Shown here piece after piece: positions 18,430 to 27,667 of a DNA stretch of 64,000 bases (its first letter is position 1; each line of letters starts with the position of its first letter). The DNA lies in assembly GCF_014203425.1 (NCBI RefSeq), contig NZ_JACHJC010000001.1:1674001-1738000 (forward strand), given 5' to 3'. The translations under genes were made by a program, and so were the position numbers. The notes under the pieces were generated by a model. That model was not told where the DNA came from and made no database searches. It saw nothing but the letters and a program-made list of their open reading frames with translations. This DNA is from Micromonospora echinospora (GTDB lineage: Bacteria > Actinomycetota > Actinomycetes > Mycobacteriales > Micromonosporaceae).

Positions 18430-18458
18430 CCGGGCCGCGGCGATCCGCGGCCCGGTCA
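18427..18458. terminator. Bidirectional terminator between convergent genes
   Basis: A perfect 14-bp stem (TGACCGGGCCGCGG / CCGCGGCCCGGTCA) with loop CGAT lies in the 35-bp gap between the VOC gene and the convergent membrane-protein gene. Confidence 0.75.
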
Positions 18459-18464
18459 GAAACG

Positions 18465-20717
18465 TCAGCGTGGGCTCCGCGTCTTCGGCAGGTCGAACTG
18501 GTCCGCGCGGCGGCAGTCCTTCGGGCCGCCGACCGCCTGCGGGCCGACCTCCTCCAGTGCCTTGCGGGCGCGCTGGCGGCCCAGGTTCCAGGCGTACCAG
18601 GGGTCGGGCTCGGCGAGGTCGTCGGCGATCCAGCTCAGCGTGCACCGGCGTACCGGGTCGGGAAGCTTGGCGAGCGACGGCGTCGCGTCGGCGGACAGCG
18701 CCCGCAGATACCAGGCGTCGATCTTGCCGGTCTGCTCGTACCGCAGCGTGTTGCGCCGGGCGACGTAGTCCTCCGGGTTGAGCACCGCCAGGCCGAGCAG
18801 CATCGCCACCGCCAGCGCGACTGTGGTGCCGGGAATCCACCGGCCCTTGAACCGGACGCCGGCCAGGATGATCATCAGGAAGACCGTGCCGAGCAGCATC
18901 TCGAACGCCATCACGAAGATCCGCTCACCGGTGAAGCTGTAGACCTTCTGGTACGTCCACATCCGGGACAGCGCCGACGCCACGATCACCACGCTCAGCG
19001 CGCTGATCAGCCCGAGCAGCACACGCAGCAGGACGCGCTCGACCGGCCGCTCCCGGCGCGCCCAGCGGCCCACGCCACCGAGCACCGCCACCGTCAGCAG
19101 CGTGACGAAGAGCAGCTGCCAGAAGCCGCTCCGCGCGTACTCGGCGTAGCTGAGACCGGCGACCCGCTGCACGTGTCGCTGCCCGCCGAAGAGCACCGTG
19201 AACTGCACCACCACGAAGCCGGCGAACAGCAGGACGAGCGCGCCGATGGCCGGGGCCCACTCCAGCAGGCCGATCCGCCGCTCGCCGGACTTGTCCACGG
19301 TGGACAGGTCGGGCGGCGCGGCGATCGTGTAGACCGCGGCGACCGCGATCAGCCCGCCCACCACTGCCAGGAACACCCAGCTGAACACCGAACCCATGTC
19401 GGTCTCGGGAACGAGCGAGCCGAGCGCCTCGGAGAACGCCGCGTCGGCGGAGGCGAGCAGACTGCCGAAGACCACGAGCACCACGACTGTGGCGACCACC
19501 GAGACGGTCACCTTGCTGACCGTCGCCGCCGACGCCGAGGTGGTGACGTGCCGGCGTACCCAGGGCAGGCCGCGCAGCGCCGCGAACGGCGTGGCGACCA
19601 GGCCGAACAGGATCGACCGCACCAGCCGCCCGCCGATGATCGCGAGGGTGGCGCAGCCCAGCGCGCCGAGCACGCAGAACGTCACGAGCCACCAGGCGTT
19701 GCGGAACGCCGGCACGGCCATCAGGGCCAGCGCGGCCGCCGCCCACCCGGCCCGGATGAGCCGGTCGGCGCGAGGCAGGTCAGCGGTCTTCGCGCGGACC
19801 GCCAGCACCACCGCGACAGTGAGCGTGAGCCACCCCAGGAACCAGCCGACGCCGACCCGGCCCAGCGGCACGAAGACCGCGCTGCCGACCGCGCCGGCCA
19901 GCACCGCGAGCGGCGCGGCCCGGCCGGTCGCCTTCTTCGGGCCGGGCCACCGCGCGCCGAGGAACGAGGTCCGCGGCGTCGGCGGTCGCGGCGCCCAGAC
20001 CGGCGCCTGCGGGTGGCCGGTCCATCCCGGGCCGGGGTACGGCGGCGCGCCCATCGGCCGACCGGGAGGCGGTGGCATGCCCGGAGCGTGCGGTGTGCCC
20101 GGTGCGGGCGATTGACCGGGGACCGGCGGCGTGCCCGGTGCGGGCGACGGACCGGGGACCGGCGGCGTGCTCGGTGCGGGCGACGGACCGGGGGGCGGCG
20201 GCGTGCTCGGGGTCCCCGGTGTGCCGGGAGCGTCCGGTGTGGCGGCGACGGGCCCCGCCGGACGGTCGGCCGGTGCGGTGGCAGGCTCTCCACGATCAGC
20301 CGCCCTCGTCGAACCGTCCCCGGCCGGGGACACGCCCGCGCCCGCGGGAGCCGGCTGCGTCCTGGCGGCGTCGCCGGTGGCGGGGGAGAGGGCGGCACCC
20401 TCCGCCGGGGAGCGTTCGACGGCCGGCGCTGTCGCCTGAGCGGGCACCGCGCTCGGCTGGCCGGTCGCCGGCACCAGCGGGACGAACAGCGCGTACCCCT
20501 GGGTGCCGGGCGGGACGGTGACCGGAATCGCCCAGCCGGGCTGCCCCTCCGCACCGGGCCAGGGCACCGGCGGGGGCGCGCCCTCCATGGTGGGCAGGAC
20601 CAGCAGATACGGCTGGGCGGCAGGTGGGACGTCGCCCGTCGTCGGCCCGTCCGCCGGGGCGGCGCGGGACGGCTCGGGGGACGGTTCCGGCTCGGGCAAG
20701 GGACGCTCCTCGATCAC
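18465..20717 (-). CDS. DUF4153/DUF4173-like polytopic membrane protein with Pro-rich N-terminus
   Basis: 750 residues. The first 250 or so are Pro/Ala/Gly-rich, with repeats of the type PGTPPVPGPSPAPGTPPVPG, and are probably cytoplasmic and disordered. About ten transmembrane helices follow (for example VLAGAVGSAVFVPLGRVGVG and VSVVATVVVLVVFGSLLASA). GSLVPETDMGSVFSWVFLAV and VLLGLISALSVVIVASALSR match the DUF4173 pattern. The C-terminal tail after NPEDYVARRNTLRYEQTG is soluble, with DLAEPDPWYAWNLGRQRARK. GTG start. Function unknown; such proteins are often near sporulation or envelope genes. Confidence 0.75.
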   Translation of the reverse strand: MIEERPLPEPEPSPEPSRAAPADGPTTGDVPPAAQPYLLVLPTMEGAPPPVPWPGAEGQPGWAIPVTVPPGTQGYALFVPLVPATGQPSAVPAQATAPAVERSPAEGAALSPATGDAARTQPAPAGAGVSPAGDGSTRAADRGEPATAPADRPAGPVAATPDAPGTPGTPSTPPPPGPSPAPSTPPVPGPSPAPGTPPVPGQSPAPGTPHAPGMPPPPGRPMGAPPYPGPGWTGHPQAPVWAPRPPTPRTSFLGARWPGPKKATGRAAPLAVLAGAVGSAVFVPLGRVGVGWFLGWLTLTVAVVLAVRAKTADLPRADRLIRAGWAAAALALMAVPAFRNAWWLVTFCVLGALGCATLAIIGGRLVRSILFGLVATPFAALRGLPWVRRHVTTSASAATVSKVTVSVVATVVVLVVFGSLLASADAAFSEALGSLVPETDMGSVFSWVFLAVVGGLIAVAAVYTIAAPPDLSTVDKSGERRIGLLEWAPAIGALVLLFAGFVVVQFTVLFGGQRHVQRVAGLSYAEYARSGFWQLLFVTLLTVAVLGGVGRWARRERPVERVLLRVLLGLISALSVVIVASALSRMWTYQKVYSFTGERIFVMAFEMLLGTVFLMIILAGVRFKGRWIPGTTVALAVAMLLGLAVLNPEDYVARRNTLRYEQTGKIDAWYLRALSADATPSLAKLPDPVRRCTLSWIADDLAEPDPWYAWNLGRQRARKALEEVGPQAVGGPKDCRRADQFDLPKTRSPR

Positions 20718-20854
20718 AGGGTTTGGTCACTGTAGGTCCCCCTGCACGCGCCCCGCCGCCCCGCCTGTCCGTTCGGTCACACCGGCCCGGCCGATCGGCG
20801 CGGATCGAACCTTTGACGCCTCGCGGCCGTACCAGTGCGCAGGAGGTCGATCAC

Positions 20855-21757
20855 ATGGCCGCACGCCGCGCGTTCGCCGCGCTCGCCGCCGTCGCCGTGA
20901 CGGTGCCGCTCGGCGCCACACCGGCCGGCGCGCACGGTGCGCCGACCAGCCCGCTGAGCCGGGCCGCCGCGTGCGGGCCGGAGGGTGGCCGGGCGAAGAC
21001 GGCCGCGTGCCGGGCCGCGATCGCCGCCGGCGCGGCGGTACGCGAGTGGGACAACATCCGGGTGGCCCGCGTCGACGGGCGGGACCGGGAACTCATCCCG
21101 GACGGGGAGCTGTGCAGTGGCGGGCTCTCCGCGTACCGAGGGCTGGACCTGCCGCGCGCCGACTGGCCGGCCACCACGCTCACCGCCGGTGCCCGGCACA
21201 CGTTCCGCTACCGCACCACCATCCCGCACCAGGGCACGTTCCGGTACTACGTCACCACCGGCTCGTACTCGCCGCAGCAGCGGCTGACCTGGGCGGAGCT
21301 GGAGAAGAAGCCGTTCCTTCAGGTCACCGACCCGCCGATCCGCTCCGGCGCGTACGAGATGCGGGGCCGGCTGCCGGCTGACCGCACCGGCCGGCACATC
21401 GTCTACGTCATCTGGCAGAACTCGGACACCCAGGACACCTACTACTCCTGCTCGGACGTGATCTTCCGGGCGGCCCGCGGTGAGCCGGACGCGTCACCGG
21501 CAGCGCCGAAGGCGAGCGCGTCGCCTCCGCGTACCCTCGCCGGGGCGGCGACCGACGACGAGTCGGCGGTGCCGGTGGCGACGGTGACCGACGGCGGACC
21601 GCTGTCCCGGCCGCTCGTCGTCGGCGCGGCGGCGCTCGTCGTCGCGCTGCTCGCGGCAGCGGTGGTCGGGGTGCGGCTGAACCGGACCGGCGGCCCGCCG
21701 CCCGGGCGGCCGTGCGGTGTCCGCAACCACCGCGCCGGGCGGCGCCGGATCTGGTGA
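20855..21757 (+). CDS. AA10 lytic polysaccharide monooxygenase with C-terminal membrane anchor
   Basis: 300 residues. The signal peptide ends at TPAGA so that the mature protein starts HGAPTSPLSR, with the N-terminal His of the copper histidine brace. The second brace His is in TIPHQGTFRYYVTTG. The axial/equatorial region is YVIWQNSDTQDTYYSCSDVI. The enzyme would oxidatively cut chitin or cellulose. After the catalytic domain (to about residue 205) come a Pro/Ala/Ser-rich linker and one transmembrane helix (PLVVGAAALVVALLAAAVVG), then a basic tail, so it is probably cell-attached rather than free, which is unusual. AGGAGG lies 8 nt before ATG 20855. Confidence 0.88.
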   Translation: MAARRAFAALAAVAVTVPLGATPAGAHGAPTSPLSRAAACGPEGGRAKTAACRAAIAAGAAVREWDNIRVARVDGRDRELIPDGELCSGGLSAYRGLDLPRADWPATTLTAGARHTFRYRTTIPHQGTFRYYVTTGSYSPQQRLTWAELEKKPFLQVTDPPIRSGAYEMRGRLPADRTGRHIVYVIWQNSDTQDTYYSCSDVIFRAARGEPDASPAAPKASASPPRTLAGAATDDESAVPVATVTDGGPLSRPLVVGAAALVVALLAAAVVGVRLNRTGGPPPGRPCGVRNHRAGRRRIW

Positions 21758-21758
21758 C

Positions 21759-22748
21759 TCAGCCGAGCAGGCCCTCGATCTCGGCCAGGTCGTCACCGGC
21801 GAGGTCGAGGTTGTCCAGCACGGCCACGTTGCCCTCCAACTGCGCGACGCTGCTCGCGCCGATGATGAGGCTGGTCATGCGCGGGTCGCGCAGCGCCCAG
21901 GCGAGAGCGAGCTGGGCCAGCGTCTGGCCGCGCCGCTCGGCCACCGCCGCGAGCCCGCGGACCGTCGCCATCGTCTCCTCGTCGAGGTCGCTCTCGTTGA
22001 GGAAGACGCTCGTACGCACCCGGGAGTCGGCCGGAATGCCCGTGAGGTAACGGTCGGTGAGCAGGCCCTGGGCGAGCGGGCTGTACGCGATGCAGCCGGC
22101 GCCCACGCGCTCCAGCGTGTCCAGCAGGCCGTCGCTCTCCGTCCAGCGGTTCATCATCGAGTACGACGGCTGGTTGATCAGCAGCGGCGTACCAAGGTCG
22201 CGCAGGATCTCGGCGGCGCGCTCGGTCTGCTCCGAGTCGTAGTTGGAGATGCCGACGTAGAGCGCCTTGCCGGAGCGGACGATCGCGTCGAGCGCGCCCA
22301 TCGTCTCCTCCAGCGGAGTCTCCGGGTCGAAGCGGTGCGAGTAGAAGATGTCGACGTAGTCCAGCCCGAGGCGGCGCAGCGACTGGTCCAGCGACGAGAT
22401 CAGGTACTTGCGCGAGCCCCATTCGCCGTACGGGCCGGGCCACATCAGGTAGCCGGCCTTGCTGGAGATCACCAGCTCGTCCCGGTACGGCTTCAGGTCG
22501 GTGGCGACCAGCCGGCCGAAGTTCTCCTCCGCCGAACCGGGCGGTGGGCCGTAGTTGTTGGCCAGGTCGAAGTGGGTGATGCCGAGGTCGAAGGCGCGGC
22601 GGACGATGTCGCGCTGCCGCTCGAAGGGCCGGTCCGGTCCGAAGTTGTGCCACAGGCCGAGGGAGATCACGGGGAGCTTCAGCCCGCTCCGGCCGCTGCG
22701 CCGGTAGCTCATCTCCTGGTAACGGTCGTCGCTGGCGAGGTAAGTCAC
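21759..22748 (-). CDS. Aldo/keto reductase (YghZ/L-glyceraldehyde-3-phosphate reductase type)
   Basis: 329-residue NADPH-dependent reductase with a TIM-barrel fold. It begins MSYRRSGRSGLKLPVISLGL and contains HFDLANNYGPPPGSAEENFG, the active-site Tyr and Asp region of the AKR14/YghZ subfamily, then VISSKAGY with the catalytic Lys, VDIFYSHRFDPETPLEETM, and a C-terminal NADP loop IIGASSVAQLEGNV. The start GTG 22748 has CAGAAT 6 nt upstream, consistent with a leaderless transcript. It is tail-to-tail with the LPMO gene (1 nt apart) and divergent from a second reductase. Confidence 0.9.
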   Translation of the reverse strand: MTYLASDDRYQEMSYRRSGRSGLKLPVISLGLWHNFGPDRPFERQRDIVRRAFDLGITHFDLANNYGPPPGSAEENFGRLVATDLKPYRDELVISSKAGYLMWPGPYGEWGSRKYLISSLDQSLRRLGLDYVDIFYSHRFDPETPLEETMGALDAIVRSGKALYVGISNYDSEQTERAAEILRDLGTPLLINQPSYSMMNRWTESDGLLDTLERVGAGCIAYSPLAQGLLTDRYLTGIPADSRVRTSVFLNESDLDEETMATVRGLAAVAERRGQTLAQLALAWALRDPRMTSLIIGASSVAQLEGNVAVLDNLDLAGDDLAEIEGLLG

Positions 22749-22805
22749 GAGGCCATTCTGTCCGCAGCGGAGTGCTGTCGCCGCGGCGCGGGTACGTTCG
22801 GCCTC

Positions 22806-23774
22806 ATGCGTTACGTGCGGCTCGACACCCCCAAGCCCATCTCCAAGATCGGTCTCGGCACCTGGCAGTTCGGCTCCAAGGAGTGGGGCTACGGCTCCGA
22901 GTACGAGCGCCGGGCCGCCGAGATCGTGCGACGGGCGCTCGACCTGGGCGTCACCCTGTTCGACACCGCCGAGCTGTACGGCTTCGGCCGCAGCGAGCGC
23001 ATCCTCGGCGCGGCGCTCGGCGACGACCGGGCCAAGGTGGTGGTCGCCAGCAAGATCTTCCCGCTGCTGCCGGTCGCCCCCGTCGTGCAGCAGCGCGCCG
23101 TCGCCTCCGCCGCCCGGCTCGGCGTCGACGGCATCGACCTCTACCAGGTGCACCAGGCCAACCCGGTGGTCGCCGACACCACCACCATGCGCGGCATGCG
23201 CTCGCTGCAGGACGTCGGACTGGTCGGCGAGGTCGGCGTCAGCAACTACGGCCTGCGCCGGTGGCGGTTCGCCGAGGCCGCGCTGGGCCGCCGGGTGCTG
23301 AGCAACCAGGTCCGCTACAGCATGATCGACCGCGGGCCCGAGGAAGACCTCATCCCGTACGCGGAGCAGGCCGGCCGCATCGTCATCGCGTACTCGCCGC
23401 TGGCGCAGGGCTTCCTCTCCGGCCGCTACGACGCCACGAACCCGCCCGCCGGGGCGGTACGCCGGGCCAACCCGTACTTCCTGCCGGAGAACCTGGAACG
23501 CGGCGCCGAGCTGATCGCCACGCTGCGCGAGGTCGCCGACGCGCACGACGCCACGCCGAGCCAGATCGCGCTCGCGTACGTGCTGCGGCACCCCAACGTG
23601 GTGGCCATCCCGGGCGCCTCCGGGGTCGAGCAGATGGAACGCAACGCGGCCGCCGCCGAGATCGACCTGACCGACGACGAGTACGCCGCGCTGGTCGCCG
23701 CCGCGCGCGCGTTCCGCCCGGTCACCGGCCTGGCCGCCGTGCCCCGGATGGTCCGCGCCCGCCTCGGGAAGTGA
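22806..23774 (+). CDS. Aldo/keto reductase
   Basis: 322-residue aldo/keto reductase, a different subgroup from its divergent neighbour. It shows ISKIGLGTWQFGSKEWGYGS, LFDTAELYGFGRSERILG (catalytic Asp and Tyr), VVVASKIFP (catalytic Lys) and VDGIDLYQVHQAN (His). The C-terminal NADP-binding stretch is VVAIPGASGVEQMERNAAAA. ATG 22806 follows TACGTT by 7 nt, a leaderless arrangement. Substrate unknown. Confidence 0.9.
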   Translation: MRYVRLDTPKPISKIGLGTWQFGSKEWGYGSEYERRAAEIVRRALDLGVTLFDTAELYGFGRSERILGAALGDDRAKVVVASKIFPLLPVAPVVQQRAVASAARLGVDGIDLYQVHQANPVVADTTTMRGMRSLQDVGLVGEVGVSNYGLRRWRFAEAALGRRVLSNQVRYSMIDRGPEEDLIPYAEQAGRIVIAYSPLAQGFLSGRYDATNPPAGAVRRANPYFLPENLERGAELIATLREVADAHDATPSQIALAYVLRHPNVVAIPGASGVEQMERNAAAAEIDLTDDEYAALVAAARAFRPVTGLAAVPRMVRARLGK

Positions 23775-23851
23775 GCGGCGCTCCGGGTGCGTCAGGGTCG
23801 TGGATACGACGACAGGCGCACCCGGAGCCGGACCGCGCTAGCGTGGATCGG

Positions 23852-25330
23852 GTGACCGCTCCCAACCAGGTTCCCCCGGTTCCGCCCGCCGAGCTGCCGA
23901 GCACACTCGGCGCGCTGCGTGCGGCCGGCCACCAGTACCGCACGGTCAAGCAGGAACTCCGAGACAACCTCCTCGCCCGGATGGGCTCCGGCGAGGACCG
24001 CTTCCCCGGCATCGTGGGCTACGAGGACACGGTGCTGCCCGAGGTCGAGCGCGCGCTGCTCGCCGGGCACGACATGGTGCTGCTCGGCGAGCGCGGGCAG
24101 GGCAAGACCCGGCTGATCCGCTCGCTCGGCGCGCTGCTGGACGAGTGGACCCCGGTGATCCCCGGCTCGGTGCTCAACGAGCACCCGATGCACCCGATCA
24201 CGCCCGCCTCCCGGGCGCTCGTCGAATCGGCCGGCGACGACCTGCCGATCGGCTGGCTGCACCGCTCGATGCGGTACGGCGAGAAGCTCGCCACGCCGGA
24301 CACCAGCGTCGGTGACCTGATCGGCGACGTCGACCCGATCCGCCTCGCCCAGGGGCGCACGCTCGGCGACCCGGAGACCATCCACTTCGGGCTCGTACCG
24401 CGTACCAACCGGGGGATCTTCGCCGTCAACGAGCTGCCCGACCTGGCCGAACGCATCCAGGTGGCGCTGCTCAACGTGCTGGAGGAGCGCGACATCCAGG
24501 TCCGCGGCTACCAGCTGCGGCTGCCGCTGGACCTGCTGTTGGTGGCCAGCGCCAACCCGGAGGACTACACCAACCGGGGCCGGATCATCACGCCGCTGAA
24601 GGACCGGTTCGGCGCGGAGATCCGTACCCACTACCCGCTGGACCTGGAACTGGAGCTGGCGCTGATCCGGCAGGAGGCCGATCTGGTCGCCGCCGTGCCG
24701 GAGCACGTGCTGGAGGTGCTCGCCCGGTTCGCCCGCGACGTGCGGGAGTCGCCGTCGGTGGACCCGCGCTCCGGTGTGTCCGCCCGGTTCGCCATCGCCG
24801 CCGCGGAGACAGTGGCCGCCGCCGCGCTGCGCCGTTCCGGTCTGCTGGCCGGTGCCTCTGCCGTCGCCTCGGGTGGCGGTGCTGCGTCGTCGGCGTCTCG
24901 TCCGGAGGCGCCGGTGGCCCGGATCGGGGACACCGTCTCGGTCACCTCCACGCTGCGCGGGAAGGTCGAGTTCGAGAGCGGCGAGGAGGGACGCGAGATC
25001 GAGGTGCTCGCGCACCTGCTGCGTACCGCCACCGCCGAGACGTTCCGCGCCCGCCTGGCCGGGCTGGACCTGTCCGGCTTCACCGCGCTCGTCGCCGAGG
25101 GCGGCGCCGTCGAGACCGGGGAACTGGTCTCCTCGGCCGAGCTGCTGCGCCAGGTCGGCACCGTACCGGGGCTGGCCAAGGTGCTCGACCGGCTCGGGCT
25201 CGGCGACGCGCCCAGCCCGGAGGAGGCCGCCGCCGGCATCGAGTTCGTGCTGGAAGGACTGCACCTGACCCGGCGGCTCGGCAAGGACGTCACCGACTCC
25301 GGGCGCACCGTCTACGGGGACCGGGACTGA
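23852..25330 (+). CDS. AAA+ ATPase of the magnesium-chelatase/MoxR type
   Basis: 492 residues. Walker A is GERGQGKTRL (about 77-86); the Walker B segment is GIFAVNELPDL (about 187-197), with Asn where Asp is usual but the Glu kept; sensor 1 is LLLVASANPEDYTNRGRII and the arginine finger region is LKDRFGAEIRTHYPL, as in Mg-chelatase ChlI. A C-terminal helical part follows an Ala/Ser-rich insert. GTG 23852 has TAGCGT 7 nt upstream (leaderless); GTG 23843 overlaps the box. It is followed 2 nt later by a VWA gene, so the two form a chaperone-like ATPase/VWA unit that remodels an unknown client. Confidence 0.85.
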   Translation: MTAPNQVPPVPPAELPSTLGALRAAGHQYRTVKQELRDNLLARMGSGEDRFPGIVGYEDTVLPEVERALLAGHDMVLLGERGQGKTRLIRSLGALLDEWTPVIPGSVLNEHPMHPITPASRALVESAGDDLPIGWLHRSMRYGEKLATPDTSVGDLIGDVDPIRLAQGRTLGDPETIHFGLVPRTNRGIFAVNELPDLAERIQVALLNVLEERDIQVRGYQLRLPLDLLLVASANPEDYTNRGRIITPLKDRFGAEIRTHYPLDLELELALIRQEADLVAAVPEHVLEVLARFARDVRESPSVDPRSGVSARFAIAAAETVAAAALRRSGLLAGASAVASGGGAASSASRPEAPVARIGDTVSVTSTLRGKVEFESGEEGREIEVLAHLLRTATAETFRARLAGLDLSGFTALVAEGGAVETGELVSSAELLRQVGTVPGLAKVLDRLGLGDAPSPEEAAAGIEFVLEGLHLTRRLGKDVTDSGRTVYGDRD

Positions 25331-25332
25331 CA

Positions 25333-27288
25333 GTGGCCGGCGGCAACCGCTTCCGGTACGGGCAGTGGCGCGGCGGACCCGACCCGCTCGCCCCGCCGTA
25401 CGACGTGCGCGCCGCGGTGGACGCGGTCGGTTCGGACGTGCTCGCCGGCGGCAGCCTGCGCGAGTCGCTTCGCGAGCTGCTGCGGCGCGGCCCGCAGGGG
25501 CGGGGTGGGCTGGACGACCTCGCCGCCCGGGCCCGCCGCATGCGTCGCGAGGCGCTGCGCCGCGGTGACCTCGACGGCGCCGTCACCCGGGCCCGGGCGC
25601 TGCTCGACCAGGCGCTCGCCGCCGAACGCGACGAGCTGCGCGGCCGCGACGGCGACGACGCCCGGTTCGCCGAGGCCGTGCTCGACAACCTGCCCCGCTC
25701 CACCGCCCGCGCGGTGTCGGAGCTTTCCGGGTACGACTGGGCCAGCGCCGAAGCGCGGCAGACGTACCAGCGTATCCTCGACGGGTTGCGTGGCGACGTG
25801 CTGGAGCAGCGCTTCGCCGGGCTGCGCGACGCGGCGCGGGCCGCCGCCGACCCGGCCGCCCAGCGGCAGCTCGCCGAGATGATGCGCGACCTCAACGACC
25901 TGCTCGCCCGGCACGCGCGGTCGGAGGACACCACCGACGCGTTCGCCGAGTTCATGCGCCGGCACGGGGAGTTCTTCCCCGAGCGGCCCACTAACGTCGA
26001 CGAGCTGATCGACGTGCTGGCCCGCCGGGCCGCCGCGGGTGAGCGGCTGATGCGGTCGCTGTCCGACCGGCAGCGCGAGGAACTGGCCGGACTGATGCGC
26101 CAGTCGCTCGGCGACCGGCTGGCCGGTGAGCTGTCCCAACTCGACGCCCACCTGCGGTCGCTGCGGCCGGACCTCAACTGGCAGCGCGGTGAGCGGGTCC
26201 GCGGCGACCAGCCGCTCGGCTACGGCGAGGCCACCGGCGCGCTGGACGAGATCGCCGAACTCGACGAGCTGCTGGACTCCCTCGACCAGGACCAGTCCGG
26301 CGGCACGCTCGACGACGTCGACGTGGAGGCGGTCGCCCGCACGCTGGGCCGCGACGCCGCCGACGACGTACGCCGGCTGCAGGAGCTGGAACGCGAGCTG
26401 CGCCGCCAGGGCTGGGTCACCCGCGACGCGGACGGGCTGACGCTCAGCCCGAAGGCGCTGCGCCGCCTCGCGAGCACCGCGCTGCGGCGTGTCTTCGCCG
26501 ACCTGACGGCCGGCCCGCGCGGCCAGCACGACCTCCGCACCGCAGGCGCGGCAGGCGAGGTGAGCGGCGCGTCCCGCCCCTGGGAGTACGGCGACGAGCA
26601 GCCGCTGGACGTGGTGCGCACGCTCACCCGGGCGGTACACCGGGCCGGGCCCGGAGTGCCGGTGCCGCTCGCGGTCGAGGACTTCGAGGTGGTGGAGACC
26701 GAGCGGCGGGCGTCGGCGGCTGTGGTGCTCTGCGTCGACCTGTCGTACTCGATGATCTCGCAGGGCCGCTGGGGTCCGATGAAGCAGACCGCGCTGGCCC
26801 TGTCGCATCTGATGGCCACCCGGTTCCCGCAGGACGCGTTGCAGATCGTCGGCTTCGGCCGGGAGGCGATGCCGCTCACCCAGCAGGAGCTGGCGGCGGT
26901 GGAGCCGGACATGCAGCAGGGCACCAATCTGCAGCACGCGCTGCGGCTCGCCGGCCGGCACCTGCGCCGCCATCCGGGCGCCGAGCCGGTGGTGCTCGTG
27001 GTCACCGACGGCGAGCCCACAGCGCACCTGGACCCGGAGGACGGCGAGGCGTACTTCCACTGGCCGCCGCTGCCGGAGACCATCTCGGCGACGATCCGGG
27101 AGGTGGACCGGCTGACCCGGTACGGCGCCACGCTCAACCTGTTCATGCTGGGCGACGACCCGGGACTGCGCCGGTTCGTGGACGCGGTGGCACGGCGCTC
27201 GGGTGGCCGGATGTTCACCCCAGACCTGGACGACCTGGGCGAGTACGTGGTGTCCGACTACCTACGCGCCCGCCACGGCCGCCGCTGA
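25333..27288 (+). CDS. VWA-domain protein, partner of the AAA+ ATPase
   Basis: 651 residues. The first 460 or so are helical and Arg/Asp/Glu-rich, probably contacting the ATPase. The C-terminal VWA domain (about 460-640) has the MIDAS motif CVDLSYSM (DxSxS), a Thr in QGTNLQHAL, and VVLVVTDGEPTAH. GTG 25333 follows the stop of the AAA+ gene by 2 nt, so the pair is translationally linked. Comparable pairs are ChlI/ChlD, MoxR/VWA and RavA/ViaA, which insert metals or mature enzymes. The client is not evident from the neighbours. Confidence 0.85.
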   Translation: MAGGNRFRYGQWRGGPDPLAPPYDVRAAVDAVGSDVLAGGSLRESLRELLRRGPQGRGGLDDLAARARRMRREALRRGDLDGAVTRARALLDQALAAERDELRGRDGDDARFAEAVLDNLPRSTARAVSELSGYDWASAEARQTYQRILDGLRGDVLEQRFAGLRDAARAAADPAAQRQLAEMMRDLNDLLARHARSEDTTDAFAEFMRRHGEFFPERPTNVDELIDVLARRAAAGERLMRSLSDRQREELAGLMRQSLGDRLAGELSQLDAHLRSLRPDLNWQRGERVRGDQPLGYGEATGALDEIAELDELLDSLDQDQSGGTLDDVDVEAVARTLGRDAADDVRRLQELERELRRQGWVTRDADGLTLSPKALRRLASTALRRVFADLTAGPRGQHDLRTAGAAGEVSGASRPWEYGDEQPLDVVRTLTRAVHRAGPGVPVPLAVEDFEVVETERRASAAVVLCVDLSYSMISQGRWGPMKQTALALSHLMATRFPQDALQIVGFGREAMPLTQQELAAVEPDMQQGTNLQHALRLAGRHLRRHPGAEPVVLVVTDGEPTAHLDPEDGEAYFHWPPLPETISATIREVDRLTRYGATLNLFMLGDDPGLRRFVDAVARRSGGRMFTPDLDDLGEYVVSDYLRARHGRR

Positions 27289-27309
27289 CGCCCTCGCGCT
27301 CCCCTCGTC

Positions 27310-27377
27310 GATCTTGGACTTGTGGCGCCCAGGATGCCCGGTTTACACCCTTCGCGAGGTGCCACAACTCCAAGATC
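27310..27377. repeat. GATC-ended hairpin repeat, copy a
   Basis: Arms GATCTTGGACTTGTGGC and GCCACAACTCCAAGATC are complementary except for one base, around a loop of about 34 nt. It lies 22 bp after the VWA stop and could act as a terminator. Confidence 0.7.
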
Positions 27378-27446
27378 GCCGACCCAAGGCTCCTCGGGGG
27401 AGTTTCTTCGGCGCCCCAACCCGCCCAGGGCTCCCTGGGGCCGCGC

Positions 27447-27517
27447 GCGATCTTGCACTTTGGTACCCCGCAAACCGCGCGAATGGGACGCCCGGAGGGC
27501 TCGAACTGCAAGATCGC
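27447..27517. repeat. GATC-ended hairpin repeat, copy b
   Basis: Outer arms GCGATCTTGCACTT and ACTGCAAGATCGC pair with few mismatches. The arm sequence is related to copies a and 29423-29497. Confidence 0.6.
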
Positions 27518-27571
27518 GTGCCTGTCGGCGGCCGCTGCGCTCCCGTCCAGCCACACCCCGCCCGAGGGCGT

Positions 27572-27627
27572 CGATCATGAACTTGACGGCACTCGGTGTC
27601 CGTTTTGCCGCCGCCAACCTCATGATC
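27572..27627. repeat. GATC-ended hairpin repeat, copy c
   Basis: Arms GATCATGAACTTGACGGC and GCCGCCAACCTCATGATC form a long imperfect stem. Confidence 0.6.
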
Positions 27628-27667
27628 AACCCCTGTGTGGGGGCCTGGGAAGGGCCTCTTCGGGGGT

